The notes under the pieces were generated by a model. It searched no databases and was not told where the DNA came from. It saw nothing but the letters and a program-made list of their open reading frames with translations. From NIOZ-UU13 sp964444135 (GTDB lineage Bacteria > Planctomycetota > Phycisphaerae > Sedimentisphaerales > Anaerobacaceae): 64,000 bases of DNA. The stretch spans positions 4,215-68,214 of the forward strand of contig CAYUFX010000012.1 in assembly GCA_964444135.1 (NCBI GenBank). The letters run 5' to 3'. Within the stretch, counting starts at the first letter, position 1. Every line of letters starts with the position of its first letter. Positions 26,561 to 35,393 of this stretch are shown here, one piece after another. Both the position numbers and the translations under genes were made by a program.

Positions 26561-26608
26561 TTGCACTGGAAATGGATATAAACGTATATTATTCTACTAT
26601 TTTAGTAG
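26561..26608 (+). promoter_or_regulatory. promoter and palindromic operator of the rrf2-cysK cluster
   Basis: TTGCAC (26561-26566) and TATATT (26585-26590) are 18 bases apart. Immediately after the -10, CTACTA-TTT-TAGTAG (26594-26608) is a perfect inverted repeat, extended with mismatch to ATTC/GGAAT, straddling the expected transcription start. That is where an Rrf2-type repressor would bind to control its own operon. The binding itself is inferred. Confidence 0.65.
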
Positions 26609-26627
26609 GAATTATAGGAAATCGCTT

Positions 26628-27062
26628 ATGAAGCTTTCGACCCGGACCAGATATGGTATAAGGGCCATATTAGAATTGGCAATGAGCGGCAATAAAGGCC
26701 CTTTGCAGTTGAAAATCATTGCTCAGAGGCAGGATATATCTGTCAAATATCTCGAACAATTGATGGTTGTTCTAAAGGCAGCGGGATTTGTCAGAAGTAT
26801 CAGGGGTTCAAAAGGCGGTTATATGCTTGCCAGAACTCCGGAGCAGATTGCACTTAGTGAAGTTTTACATTGCCTGGAAGGCACCGTAACTACAGTCGAA
26901 TGTGTTGAAAACGAGGATTACTGTGTTCGGGCCGCTGACTGTGCGGCCAGAGACCTCTGGGTGAAGGTGCAGAATGCGATTGAAGATGTCCTGCAATCTG
27001 TGACGCTCCAGGATTTGGTCAACGGGACAAAAGGAAACAAAACGTTAAATTATCAAATTTAG
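26628..27062 (+). CDS. Rrf2-family transcriptional regulator (IscR/CymR type)
   Basis: 144 residues. The N-terminal winged helix MKLSTRTRYGIRAILELAM, with recognition helix ISVKYLEQLMVVLKAAGFVRSIRGSKGGYMLAR, is the Rrf2 signature. Three cysteines follow (ECVENEDYCVRAADC), with spacing close to the Fe-S ligand triad of IscR-like members. It heads a run of cysteine, methionine and Fe-S genes. A CymR-like role sensing cysteine status or an IscR-like role sensing Fe-S status both fit; the Cys triad favours Fe-S sensing. AGGAA precedes the ATG. Confidence 0.9.
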   Translation: MKLSTRTRYGIRAILELAMSGNKGPLQLKIIAQRQDISVKYLEQLMVVLKAAGFVRSIRGSKGGYMLARTPEQIALSEVLHCLEGTVTTVECVENEDYCVRAADCAARDLWVKVQNAIEDVLQSVTLQDLVNGTKGNKTLNYQI

Positions 27063-27083
27063 AAGGTTGAAAGGCAAAAATTT

Positions 27084-28004
27084 ATGAACGCGATATTTGA
27101 AGATATCACGGCTATGATTGGCTTTACACCCTTGGTGCAGCTCAACAAGCTTGGCTCCGGCAAAGCGACTATTCTGGCTAAGCTCGAGTCTAAAAATCCC
27201 TGTGGAAGTGTGAAAGACAGGATTGCTTTGTCGATGATCAGGTCCGCAGAAGAACAGGGACTGATAACCAAAGACACGGTCGTTATTGAGCCGACCAGCG
27301 GCAACACCGGCATAGGCCTTGCCTTCATCTGTGCAGCCAGAGGCCATCGATTGATATTGATTATGCCTGAGTCGATGAGCATAGAGAGAAGGAAGATATT
27401 AAAGCTGTTCGGCGCCGAGCTCGTACTCACGCCCGCGGAGCTGGGCATGGTCGGTGCGCTTGAAAAGGCCGAAGAGCTTGTTGCCCAGAACCCAAATTCA
27501 TTTATGCCGCAGCAATTCAAAAATCCTGCAAATCCGCAAATACACAGGGAGACCACCGCAAAGGAGATTTGGATTGACACTGACGGCAAGGTTGACATTC
27601 TTGTCGCTGGAGTCGGTACCGGCGGGACCCTCACAGGCTGTGGCGAGGTTTTAAAACAGAACAATAAGGATCTAAAAGTCGTAGCCGTGGAGCCGAAAGA
27701 TTCACCGATACTTTCCGGCGGCAAACCGGGCCCACACAAGATACAAGGTATAGGGGCGGGATTTGTGCCGGATGTTCTGAATGTTGGCATCATCGATGAG
27801 ATTATCCAGGTCTCTAATCAAGACGCTATTGAGACAGCGCGCCGGCTGGCCTTGAAGGAAGGTATTCTTTCGGGTATAAGTGGCGGTGCAAATGTGTGGG
27901 CTGCGATACAGCTTTCGCAACGACAGGAAAATGAAGGTAAAGTCATAGTTACGTTTATCTGTGACACCGGTGAAAGATATATATCCACCGAAATGTATGA
28001 GTAG
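27084..28004 (+). CDS. cysK: cysteine synthase (O-acetylserine sulfhydrylase)
   Basis: 306 residues of the fold-type II PLP family. The PLP lysine is K44 in SKNPCGSVKDRIA. PTSGNTGIGLAF binds the substrate carboxylate, and GVGTGGTLTGCGE binds the PLP phosphate. It converts O-acetylserine and sulfide to cysteine. It follows the Rrf2 gene by 21 bases and precedes cysE, so substrate supply and use are encoded together. Confidence 0.95.
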   Translation: MNAIFEDITAMIGFTPLVQLNKLGSGKATILAKLESKNPCGSVKDRIALSMIRSAEEQGLITKDTVVIEPTSGNTGIGLAFICAARGHRLILIMPESMSIERRKILKLFGAELVLTPAELGMVGALEKAEELVAQNPNSFMPQQFKNPANPQIHRETTAKEIWIDTDGKVDILVAGVGTGGTLTGCGEVLKQNNKDLKVVAVEPKDSPILSGGKPGPHKIQGIGAGFVPDVLNVGIIDEIIQVSNQDAIETARRLALKEGILSGISGGANVWAAIQLSQRQENEGKVIVTFICDTGERYISTEMYE

Positions 28005-28039
28005 CAGAAAATCCTTTGCACTTAATAAGGGGTGAGACG

Positions 28040-28966
28040 ATGACAGATAAAAGGTTAATGGATAAAAAAATCGCAGGTTTGGTTTCAGATATTGCCCGGA
28101 CTTACCAGGACGATTCCGGCATAAATTTCATCGATGTTTCTAATCTTCCTGTACGCGATAAGATATTAGAGGTTCTTGAGCTGCTTACGGAGATTCTTTT
28201 TCCCGGTTATACCGGCAAAAGAAAGGTTACACAATCAAATGTCAATTTTATTGTTATTGACATCCTGTATCATGTCTATACGGAGCTTACAGAACAGATA
28301 GAAAGGGCTTATAAATGCCAGTACAGGATGCAGAATTGCGATACGGGTGACTGTCGAAAAATGGCGGAAGATGCTGCGCTGCATTTACTGTCTCAATTGC
28401 CTAAAATCAGGGAGTTGTTGAAGGGGGATGTTGGTGCGGCTTTCGACGGTGACCCTGCGGCGAAATCTTACGAGGAGATTGTGATAAGTTATCCCTGTAT
28501 CATAGCGATTGCAACTTATCGTATTGCCCACGAATTATATGTCAAACAGGTGCCGTTAATTCCGCGGATAATGAGCGAGTGTGCACATTCCAAAACCGGT
28601 ATAGATATACATCCGGGCGCAAGAATAGGCAAAAATTTCTTTATCGACCACGGCACCGGTGTCGTGATAGGCGAAACTACTATCATAGGAGACAATGTTA
28701 AGATCTATCAGGGCACCACTCTCGGTGCTATGAGTTTTCCGAAAGACGAGAGAGGAAGGATAATAAAAGGCGGCAAAAGGCATCCGACTATAGAGGACAA
28801 TGTGACAATTTACGCCGAGGCGACGATATTAGGTAATGTAGTCATCGGGAGGGGTTCGGTAATCGGCGGTAATGTCTGGATAAAAGAATCGGTACCGGCC
28901 GGCGTTACCGTTACTGTAGCCAAGGCGGATTTGGTTTATACAAAACACAAGAAACTTAGAACTTAA
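28040..28966 (+). CDS. cysE: serine O-acetyltransferase, long (EpsC-like) form
   Basis: 308 residues from the ATG at 28040, with AAGGGGTGA just upstream (an earlier in-frame start lacks it). The N-terminal helical half ends with SYPCIIAIATYRIAHELYVKQVPLIPRIMSE. The C-terminal half is a left-handed beta-helix of hexapeptide repeats, with catalytic HPGARIG and HGTGVVIGET motifs. It makes O-acetylserine from serine and acetyl-CoA for CysK. The extended N-terminus is usual in the serine acetyltransferases of anaerobes and plants. Downstream, a repeat separates it from nadA. Confidence 0.93.
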   Translation: MTDKRLMDKKIAGLVSDIARTYQDDSGINFIDVSNLPVRDKILEVLELLTEILFPGYTGKRKVTQSNVNFIVIDILYHVYTELTEQIERAYKCQYRMQNCDTGDCRKMAEDAALHLLSQLPKIRELLKGDVGAAFDGDPAAKSYEEIVISYPCIIAIATYRIAHELYVKQVPLIPRIMSECAHSKTGIDIHPGARIGKNFFIDHGTGVVIGETTIIGDNVKIYQGTTLGAMSFPKDERGRIIKGGKRHPTIEDNVTIYAEATILGNVVIGRGSVIGGNVWIKESVPAGVTVTVAKADLVYTKHKKLRT

Positions 28967-28976
28967 AGCTAAAAGT

Positions 28977-29145
28977 GAAAAACTATAGTTTGAAATTCGA
29001 ATATCGAATATGGAAATCCGAAACAAATTCGAGATTCAAATATCAAATGTTCAAAACATCGCTTAATTTGTTTTGAATTTTGTATTTTGGTCATTTGTAT
29101 TTGTTTCGAATTTCGTGCTTCGGATTTCGTATTTGGCGTGTTGCT
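28977..29145. repeat. TTCGAATTTC-type inverted repeat block between cysE and nadA
   Basis: The gap is made of TTCGAATATCGAATATGGAA, CCGAAACAAATTCGAGATTC and, in opposite orientation, TTTGAATTTTGTATTTTGG and GTTTCGAATTTCGTGCTTCG. AAACAAATTCGA and TCGAATTTGTTT-like words are inverted across the centre. A shorter relative is at 3964-3985 upstream of the HhH-like gene. It lies inside what is otherwise a tight operon. Confidence 0.7.
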
Positions 29146-29161
29146 ATTTGAGGGGTATATT

Positions 29162-30079
29162 TTGAACGAACAGTTACTTAAAAAAATCAAACGAATAAAG
29201 GATATGCGCAGGGCGGTGATACTTGCGCACAATTATCAGCCCGGCGAGATACAGGACCTTGCTGATTTTACCGGCGATTCTTTGGGTTTGAGTATAAAGG
29301 CGGCCGAGACCGATGCCGACGTAATCGTGTTTTGCGGTGTGCAGTTTATGGCCGAAACCGCTGCTATTTTGTCACCGGAAAAGACCGTTCTTCTGCCGGA
29401 CAAATCCGCCGGCTGCCCAATGGCTGATATGATAACTGCCGAACAATTACGCCGGCTAAAACAGGAACATCCCGATGCCCTGGTGGTTTGTTATGTTAAT
29501 AGTTCTGCAGAGGTCAAGGCTGAGAGCGATTACTGCTGCACAAGTGCCAACGCGGTTGAAGTAGTAAACTCTTTGCCGAAGGATAGGCGAATTATCTTTG
29601 TGCCGGACCAGCATCTTGGTCGGTTTGCTGCTGAAAGAACTGGCCGAGACCTTGTGCTCTGGCCCGGTTATTGCCACGTACACGTGGTGATAACTGTGGA
29701 TGATATTAAGAACGCCAGGGCGAAATATTCGGATGCGATTGTAATGACACATCCGGAATGCACCGAGCCGGTCAAGGAACTATCAGATGAGATGCTTAGC
29801 ACCAGCCAGATGCTCAAGTTTGCCGCCAAAAGCACGGCAAGGCAGTTCATAATAGCCACCGAGATAGGAATAATTCATACACTGAAAAAACAGAACCCGG
29901 AAGCTGAATTTGTCCCAGCCAGCGAAAGGGCTATCTGTCCCAATATGAAAAAGATTACTCTGGAGAAGATAGTCTGGGCACTTGAAGATATGCAATACAA
30001 AATATCTATACCGGAAGCGATAAGGAAAAAGGCGAAAAAGGCCCTGGACAAAATGGTGGAGATTCTACCAGTGAGATAA
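29162..30079 (+). CDS. nadA: quinolinate synthase A
   Basis: 305 residues from a TTG at 29162 that has AGGGG six bases upstream; the longer in-frame ATG start would translate the repeat. The product condenses iminoaspartate with dihydroxyacetone phosphate to quinolinate for NAD synthesis and needs a 4Fe-4S cluster. AHNYQPGEIQDLADFTGDSL is the substrate-binding start. The three cluster cysteines are in FCGVQFMAETA, PGYCHVH and RAICPNMKK. Its place next to nifU/nifS and under the Rrf2 promoter fits its Fe-S demand. nadB and nadC are not in the window. Confidence 0.95.
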   Translation: MNEQLLKKIKRIKDMRRAVILAHNYQPGEIQDLADFTGDSLGLSIKAAETDADVIVFCGVQFMAETAAILSPEKTVLLPDKSAGCPMADMITAEQLRRLKQEHPDALVVCYVNSSAEVKAESDYCCTSANAVEVVNSLPKDRRIIFVPDQHLGRFAAERTGRDLVLWPGYCHVHVVITVDDIKNARAKYSDAIVMTHPECTEPVKELSDEMLSTSQMLKFAAKSTARQFIIATEIGIIHTLKKQNPEAEFVPASERAICPNMKKITLEKIVWALEDMQYKISIPEAIRKKAKKALDKMVEILPVR

Positions 30080-30081
30080 GA

Positions 30082-31884
30082 ATGATAGACGTTGGAGAAA
30101 ATTCCATTGGTGTCGTGCAGACTAAGACTATGCGGGTAGTTGAGCCGGAGCAGCCCTTAGAGCTGGAGTGCGGCAAGAAACTAAGCCCTATTGATGTGGC
30201 CTACGAGACATACGGCGAGCTTAACGAGGCTTCAGACAATGCTGTTTTGATTTGCCACGCCCTCAGCGGCGACGCTCACGTTGCCGGCCTCAATAATTCT
30301 GATGACCGAAAGCCCGGCTGGTGGGATGTAATGGTCGGGCCCGGCAAGGGAATCGATACGAATAAGTATTTTGTTATCTGCTCAAATTTTCTCGGCGGTT
30401 GCAGCGGGACAACGGGGCCGTCTTCCATTAATCCATCAACAGGCAAACCATACGGCCTGGCCTTTCCAATTATAACTATAGCTGATATGGTCAAGGTTCA
30501 AAAGCTCTTGCTCGATAAGCTCGGTATTAAAGGGCTTTTAGCGGTGATTGGAGGTTCGATAGGGGGGATGCAGGTCTTGCAGTGGGCGATTGAGTATCCT
30601 GATTTTATCAAAGCTGCCATACCGGCTGCCACGACCACGTACCTTGGAGCTCAATCGATTGCGTTTGATGCGGTGGGCCGGAACGCGATACTGGCAGACC
30701 CAAATTTTGAAGGCGGGCAATACACGGACGAGAAAGGCCCAGACAGAGGTCTGGCAATTGCCAGGATGATTGGGCACATAACGTATCTATCCGAACAGGG
30801 TATGCGCGAAAAGTTCGGGCGGCAGTTGCGAAATGCCGACAGCTACAGTTACGATTTCAACTCTGAGTTTTCCGTTGAGACATACCTGGACTATCAAGGG
30901 CGAAGCTTCGTGGAGAGATTCGACTCCAATAGCTATCTTTATATAACCAAAGCGGCGGATTATTTCGACCTGGAAAAAGATTACGGGTCTCTAAAGAATG
31001 CCTTTGCAAATACCAAATGCAGATTCCTGGTAATTAGCTTTGCGAGCGATTGGCTCTTTACGCCTGCTCAATCCAGGGCAATAGTTGATGCGCTCGTTGC
31101 TAACGACAAAGATGTTAGTTATTGCGATATTACATCACCATACGGTCACGATGCATTCCTATTAGAGCCGGAAGTGCTTGGCTCTTTTATTTCCGGCTTT
31201 TTAGAGGCTACGCATCAATTGGCAGCGAAAAAAGACCGTAAGGATAAAAGAGCACAGGAGCATAAGCAAACACACGATTTCAATCAGGCTGACCGAATTC
31301 GAGTTGACTATGAACTGATTGAGTCGCTGATAGAGCCTAACAGTACGGTTCTGGATATTGGCTGTGGGGATGGGGAACTGTTGGCAAATCTTAAAGCCGA
31401 CATGAACATAATGGGTAAAGGAATCGAGCTCGAACAGGACCTTGTCTTGACTTGTGTAAATCGGGGGCTGTCCGTTATTCAGCTTGATGTCGAACAAGGA
31501 TTGGGGGAATACGCGGATAAAAGTTATGATTACGTAATACTGTCACAAACTGTGCAGACAATCAAAAATCCGGAAAAGGTATTTACTGAATTATTGCGGG
31601 TCGGCAGAAAGGTGATTGTGAGTTTTCCCAACTTTGCTCATTGGCGGTGCAGAGCACAGTTGTTTTTGTGCGGGCATGCTCCGGTAACCAAGCAACTGCC
31701 CTTTGAGTGGCACAACTCTCCATATATACATTGTTTATCACTAAAGGATTTCGACCAATTTTGCAAAAGATTGAACGTCATAGTAGAAAAAAAGATTCCA
31801 TTGATTAAAACCCGTCTTAGCCCGGTAAGATTCGCGCCAAATCTGTTTGCCGAGCAGGTAATTTATGTAACAAGTAAGGAATGA
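30082..31884 (+). CDS. metX: homoserine O-acetyltransferase fused to MetW
   Basis: 600 residues, a fusion. Residues 1-~380 are an alpha/beta-hydrolase MetX: nucleophile S159 in GGSIGGMQ, D323 in SDWLFTP, H356 in GHDAFL, and the SNFLGGCSGTTGPSS segment. After a charged linker (380-403) residues 405-600 are MetW, a class I methyltransferase-like protein with DIGCGDGELL (425-434) and SFPNFAHWRCR. In many bacteria metX and metW are adjacent separate genes; MetW is needed for full MetX activity. Here both are one chain. It starts two bases after nadA and is followed three bases later by metY. Confidence 0.93.
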   Translation: MIDVGENSIGVVQTKTMRVVEPEQPLELECGKKLSPIDVAYETYGELNEASDNAVLICHALSGDAHVAGLNNSDDRKPGWWDVMVGPGKGIDTNKYFVICSNFLGGCSGTTGPSSINPSTGKPYGLAFPIITIADMVKVQKLLLDKLGIKGLLAVIGGSIGGMQVLQWAIEYPDFIKAAIPAATTTYLGAQSIAFDAVGRNAILADPNFEGGQYTDEKGPDRGLAIARMIGHITYLSEQGMREKFGRQLRNADSYSYDFNSEFSVETYLDYQGRSFVERFDSNSYLYITKAADYFDLEKDYGSLKNAFANTKCRFLVISFASDWLFTPAQSRAIVDALVANDKDVSYCDITSPYGHDAFLLEPEVLGSFISGFLEATHQLAAKKDRKDKRAQEHKQTHDFNQADRIRVDYELIESLIEPNSTVLDIGCGDGELLANLKADMNIMGKGIELEQDLVLTCVNRGLSVIQLDVEQGLGEYADKSYDYVILSQTVQTIKNPEKVFTELLRVGRKVIVSFPNFAHWRCRAQLFLCGHAPVTKQLPFEWHNSPYIHCLSLKDFDQFCKRLNVIVEKKIPLIKTRLSPVRFAPNLFAEQVIYVTSKE

Positions 31885-31887
31885 ACA

Positions 31888-33177
31888 ATGGATGAAAATG
31901 TTAAATACCGTTTGGAGACATTGGCTCTGCACGCCGGCCACGAGGTTGATTCGGATACGCTCAGTCGTGCCGTGCCTATTTATCAAACTACCAGCTTTCT
32001 TTTCAGGGATACGGAGCACGCCGGAAATCTGTTTGCGCTTAAAGAGTTCGGCAATATCTATACGCGCCTGATGAATCCCACGACCGATGTGTTAGAGAAA
32101 CGGTTGGCTGCAATGGAAGGCGGGGTTGGCGGACTTTGTTTTAGCTCCGGCATGGCGGCTATAACGGCTGGCGTTTTGAATATATGCAAAACAGGCCAAC
32201 ATATTGTATCTTCAAGCTCACTCTATGGCGGTACGGTTACATTGTTTAGCCAGACCTTCAAAAAACTGGGGATTGAAGTTACCTTTGTTGACCCGAAAGA
32301 CCCGGAAAATTTTGCCAAAGCAATCAAGGATAACACCCGCCTGGTCTATATAGAAAGCATCGGCAATCCCAAAAATGACATCCTCCAATACGAGAAAATT
32401 GCCGACATCGCGCACAAAAACGGTATGCCCTTGATTTGTGACAGCACCGTCACCACACCTATACTGTTCAGGCCGATTGAGTACGGCATTGACATTATTG
32501 TTCATAGCTGTACCAAGTTTATCGGTGGTCATGGCACAAGCATCGGCGGGGCGATAGTAGATTCCGGTAAATTCGACTGGGCAAACGGTCGCTATCCTGA
32601 GCTGACTGAGCCGGACCCAAGTTATCACGGTGTCAAATACGTAGAGTCATTTGGCGAATTGGCATATATTATCAAGGCAAGAACTCAATTCCTGCGGGAT
32701 ATGGGCTCCTGTATGTCACCGTTCAATGCTTTTCTGTTTTTGCAGGGGCTGGAAACGCTGCATCTGCGGATGCCCAGACATTCTGAAAATGCACTGTCAC
32801 TGGCACAGTGGCTCGAAAAACAGAAGGACGTTAAATGGGTGAATTATCCAGGCCTAAAATCTCATCCTGATTATGAATTGGCGAAAAAATATCTGCCCAA
32901 CGGTCAGGGCGCAATACTTGGTTTCGGAATCAAGGGTGGCAAAGAAGCTGGTATTAGGTTTATTAACAATGTAAAATTAGCCAGCCACCTTGCCAATATT
33001 GGTGACAGCAAAACTTTGGTGATACACCCGGCCAGCACAACACATCAGCAGCTTAGCGAAGCCGAGCAGCTCGCCGCCGGTGTAGCAGCCGATTATATTC
33101 GGGTATCGGTTGGTACTGAGCACATTGATGATATAATAGCCGATTTCGAGCAGGCACTAAAAACCAGTCAAATGTAA
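31888..33177 (+). CDS. metY: O-acetylhomoserine sulfhydrylase
   Basis: 429 residues of the Cys/Met-metabolism PLP family, the length of MetY rather than MetB/MetC (~380). It converts O-acetylhomoserine, the MetX product, and sulfide to homocysteine. The PLP lysine is K210 in SCTKFIGGHGTSIGGAIVD. YTRLMNPTTDVLEKR and SSGMAAI are family motifs. With metXW upstream this is the direct-sulfhydrylation route to methionine, sharing sulfide with CysK. Confidence 0.94.
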   Translation: MDENVKYRLETLALHAGHEVDSDTLSRAVPIYQTTSFLFRDTEHAGNLFALKEFGNIYTRLMNPTTDVLEKRLAAMEGGVGGLCFSSGMAAITAGVLNICKTGQHIVSSSSLYGGTVTLFSQTFKKLGIEVTFVDPKDPENFAKAIKDNTRLVYIESIGNPKNDILQYEKIADIAHKNGMPLICDSTVTTPILFRPIEYGIDIIVHSCTKFIGGHGTSIGGAIVDSGKFDWANGRYPELTEPDPSYHGVKYVESFGELAYIIKARTQFLRDMGSCMSPFNAFLFLQGLETLHLRMPRHSENALSLAQWLEKQKDVKWVNYPGLKSHPDYELAKKYLPNGQGAILGFGIKGGKEAGIRFINNVKLASHLANIGDSKTLVIHPASTTHQQLSEAEQLAAGVAADYIRVSVGTEHIDDIIADFEQALKTSQM

Positions 33178-33214
33178 GAATAGTAGATGACGGATTTGTA
33201 CGGAGTACGAGACT

Positions 33215-34096
33215 ATGTGGGAGTACACGGATAAATTAAAAGACCATTTTTTCAACCCACGCAATGTCGGCGAAATAGAGGACCCGCACGGCGTCGGGGA
33301 GGTCGGCTCCTTAGCCTGTGGCGATGCCCTGAAGCTGACGTTCAAACTCGATGCCAAGGGCAGAATCGCCGAAGCAAAGTTCAAGACCTTTGGTTGTGCA
33401 AGTGCCATAGCAACTTCCTCTGTATTAACCGAGATGATAAAAGGCCTGACTCTGGATGAAGCCGCTAAAGTAACGAACAAAGATATTGCCGAATATCTTG
33501 GTGGCCTGCCCGAACAAAAGATGCACTGCTCAGTTATGGGCAGAGAAGCGCTTGAAGCGGCAATCGAAAACTACAAAAGCGGCGGAAAGAAAAAACATGA
33601 GCTCGAAGGTAATGTTATCTGCACCTGTTTCGGCGTAACCGACAAGGAAATCGAAAGAGTAATACGCGAGAACAATCTGACAACGGTTGAAGAGGTTACG
33701 AATTACTGCAAGGCGGGAGGCGGTTGTGGTGGATGTCAGGGCGAAATCGAAAAAATCATAGAAAAGATACAAGGCGATATAATAACGGAAGCGCCGGTAT
33801 CGACACCTCGACGGGCAGGCAAACTAACCAACATTCAGAAGATTCAGTTAATCCAGCAGACAATAAATGAGCAAATCAGGCCGGCCCTGCGGGCTCACGG
33901 AGGCAATATCGAACTAATAGACGTCGAAGGAAATAAAGTAATCGTTGCGTTCAGGGGCATGTGTGCCCAGTGCAGACTGACCGAGTTTACAATGAAAGAT
34001 GTCGTCGAAGCAAAGTTAAGGGAATTTGTTTCCGAGGAGCTTTTCGTCGAAGAAGACAGAGAGTCTGCCCAACAACCCCACAATCACAGGGAATAA
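33215..34096 (+). CDS. nifU: NifU-type Fe-S cluster scaffold (three-domain)
   Basis: 293 residues with the full NifU layout. The IscU-like scaffold domain has cysteines C35, C61 and C105. The central [2Fe-2S] BFD-like domain has C136, C138, C171 and C174 (ICTCFGVTD...GGCGGCQGE). The C-terminal Nfu domain has C250 and C253 (GMCAQC). No nitrogenase genes are present, so it most likely serves general Fe-S assembly, as in other bacteria that use NifU/NifS as their housekeeping system. It is paired with nifS, three bases away. Confidence 0.95.
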   Translation: MWEYTDKLKDHFFNPRNVGEIEDPHGVGEVGSLACGDALKLTFKLDAKGRIAEAKFKTFGCASAIATSSVLTEMIKGLTLDEAAKVTNKDIAEYLGGLPEQKMHCSVMGREALEAAIENYKSGGKKKHELEGNVICTCFGVTDKEIERVIRENNLTTVEEVTNYCKAGGGCGGCQGEIEKIIEKIQGDIITEAPVSTPRRAGKLTNIQKIQLIQQTINEQIRPALRAHGGNIELIDVEGNKVIVAFRGMCAQCRLTEFTMKDVVEAKLREFVSEELFVEEDRESAQQPHNHRE

Positions 34097-34099
34097 AAA

Positions 34100-35266
34100 A
34101 TGAAGACCATATATTTTGATAACAACGCTACGACAAAAGTTGCCGAACCGGTGCTCGAAGAAATGGCCCCGTTATTCTGTGAGCTTTACGGTAATCCTTC
34201 GAGCATGCATACATTCGGCGGACAAATCGGTCGCAGAATCAGCCGGGCCCGCGAGCGGGTGGCCGATTTGCTTGGCTGCGAGCCGAGCGAGATTGTTTTT
34301 ACCAGCGGTGGAACCGAAAGTGACAACGCCGCTATCAAAGGCACGTTGGCTGCCAGGCCTCACAGACGCAAAATCATAACCACCAGAGTTGAGCACCTGG
34401 CTGTGCTGGCCGTCTGCCGCGAGTTGGAAAATCACGGCTATACGATTGTGGAGATTGGTGTGGATAAATATGGTCGGCTTGACCTTGATGAGCTGGAGGA
34501 GCAAGTCGATGATAATACCGCTCTGGTGACGATAATGTATGCAAACAATGAGACCGGTGTGGTATTCCCGATTGAAAAAATCGCCGAATTGGTTGCCGAT
34601 AGGGGGGCGGTGTTCCACACCGATGCGGTCCAGGCGATCGGCAAGATACCCCTGAATCTTTCGAAAAGCAATATCGATTTACTCAGTCTCTCCGGCCATA
34701 AGCTGCACGCGCCAAAGGGCGTAGGTGTTCTTTACGTCCGCAAGGGCACGCGGCTGTCGCCATATATGTTAGGCGGCCATCAGGAAGCAGGGCGAAGAGC
34801 CGGCACAGAAAATGTACCCGGAATCGTCGGCCTTGGCAAAGCCTGTGAATTAGCAGCACATAATATCGAGCAGGAAAATAACAAAGTTAAATTCCTCCGT
34901 GATAAGCTTGAGAAAGTAATACTGGAAGCTTGCCCTGATTCCCGCCTCAACGGCAACAAGGAAAATCGACTGCCAAATACGACTAATATCAGCTTCGAGT
35001 ATATCGAGGGCGAAGCGATTCTGCTTATGTTGGATAAATACGGCATATGTGCCAGCAGCGGCTCAGCCTGCACTTCCGGCTCACTCGAACCCAGCCACGT
35101 ATTACGTGCGATGGGCGTACCCTTCACCGCCGCCCACGGCTCGATTCGCTTCAGTCTGAGCAGATACAATACTGAAGAGGAAGTGGACTACACAATCGAA
35201 AAAATGCCGGGCATTGTCAACCAGCTCCGTGAGCTCTCACCCTTTTGTAGCGACCTAAATGCGTAG
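34100..35266 (+). CDS. nifS: cysteine desulfurase NifS
   Basis: 388 residues of fold-type I PLP enzyme. FDNNATT at the start, the PLP lysine K201 in SLSGHKLHAPKG, and the catalytic persulfide Cys324 in SSGSACTSGS define it; the short loop with SACTSGS is NifS/IscS (group I). It takes sulfur from cysteine for NifU. It is the last gene of the sulfur cluster. The C-terminal VDYTIEKMPGIVNQLRELSPF is repeated, in diverged form, about 800 bases downstream (36063-36146), flanking a toxin-like cassette. Confidence 0.95.
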   Translation: MKTIYFDNNATTKVAEPVLEEMAPLFCELYGNPSSMHTFGGQIGRRISRARERVADLLGCEPSEIVFTSGGTESDNAAIKGTLAARPHRRKIITTRVEHLAVLAVCRELENHGYTIVEIGVDKYGRLDLDELEEQVDDNTALVTIMYANNETGVVFPIEKIAELVADRGAVFHTDAVQAIGKIPLNLSKSNIDLLSLSGHKLHAPKGVGVLYVRKGTRLSPYMLGGHQEAGRRAGTENVPGIVGLGKACELAAHNIEQENNKVKFLRDKLEKVILEACPDSRLNGNKENRLPNTTNISFEYIEGEAILLMLDKYGICASSGSACTSGSLEPSHVLRAMGVPFTAAHGSIRFSLSRYNTEEEVDYTIEKMPGIVNQLRELSPFCSDLNA

Positions 35267-35393
35267 AAGTCTGATAGAGTCCTTACTCTGTTTTTCAGCT
35301 CTCTTAACGTTTTTTATTGCCTTAGAAAACGCTTTGTAGTAATATATTCGATATAGAATGAATGGATTCTTTCTGAGCTTTTGGAGTTAGTAA

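Noticed and set aside
28004..28040. Possible SAM or T-box riboswitch upstream of the cysteine/methionine genes
   Set aside because: Gaps within the cluster are too short, and no conserved core could be found ahead of rrf2 or metXW.
33215..35266. nifU/nifS as evidence of nitrogen fixation
   Set aside because: No nitrogenase or other nif-specific genes are present; these genes serve general Fe-S assembly in many non-fixing bacteria.
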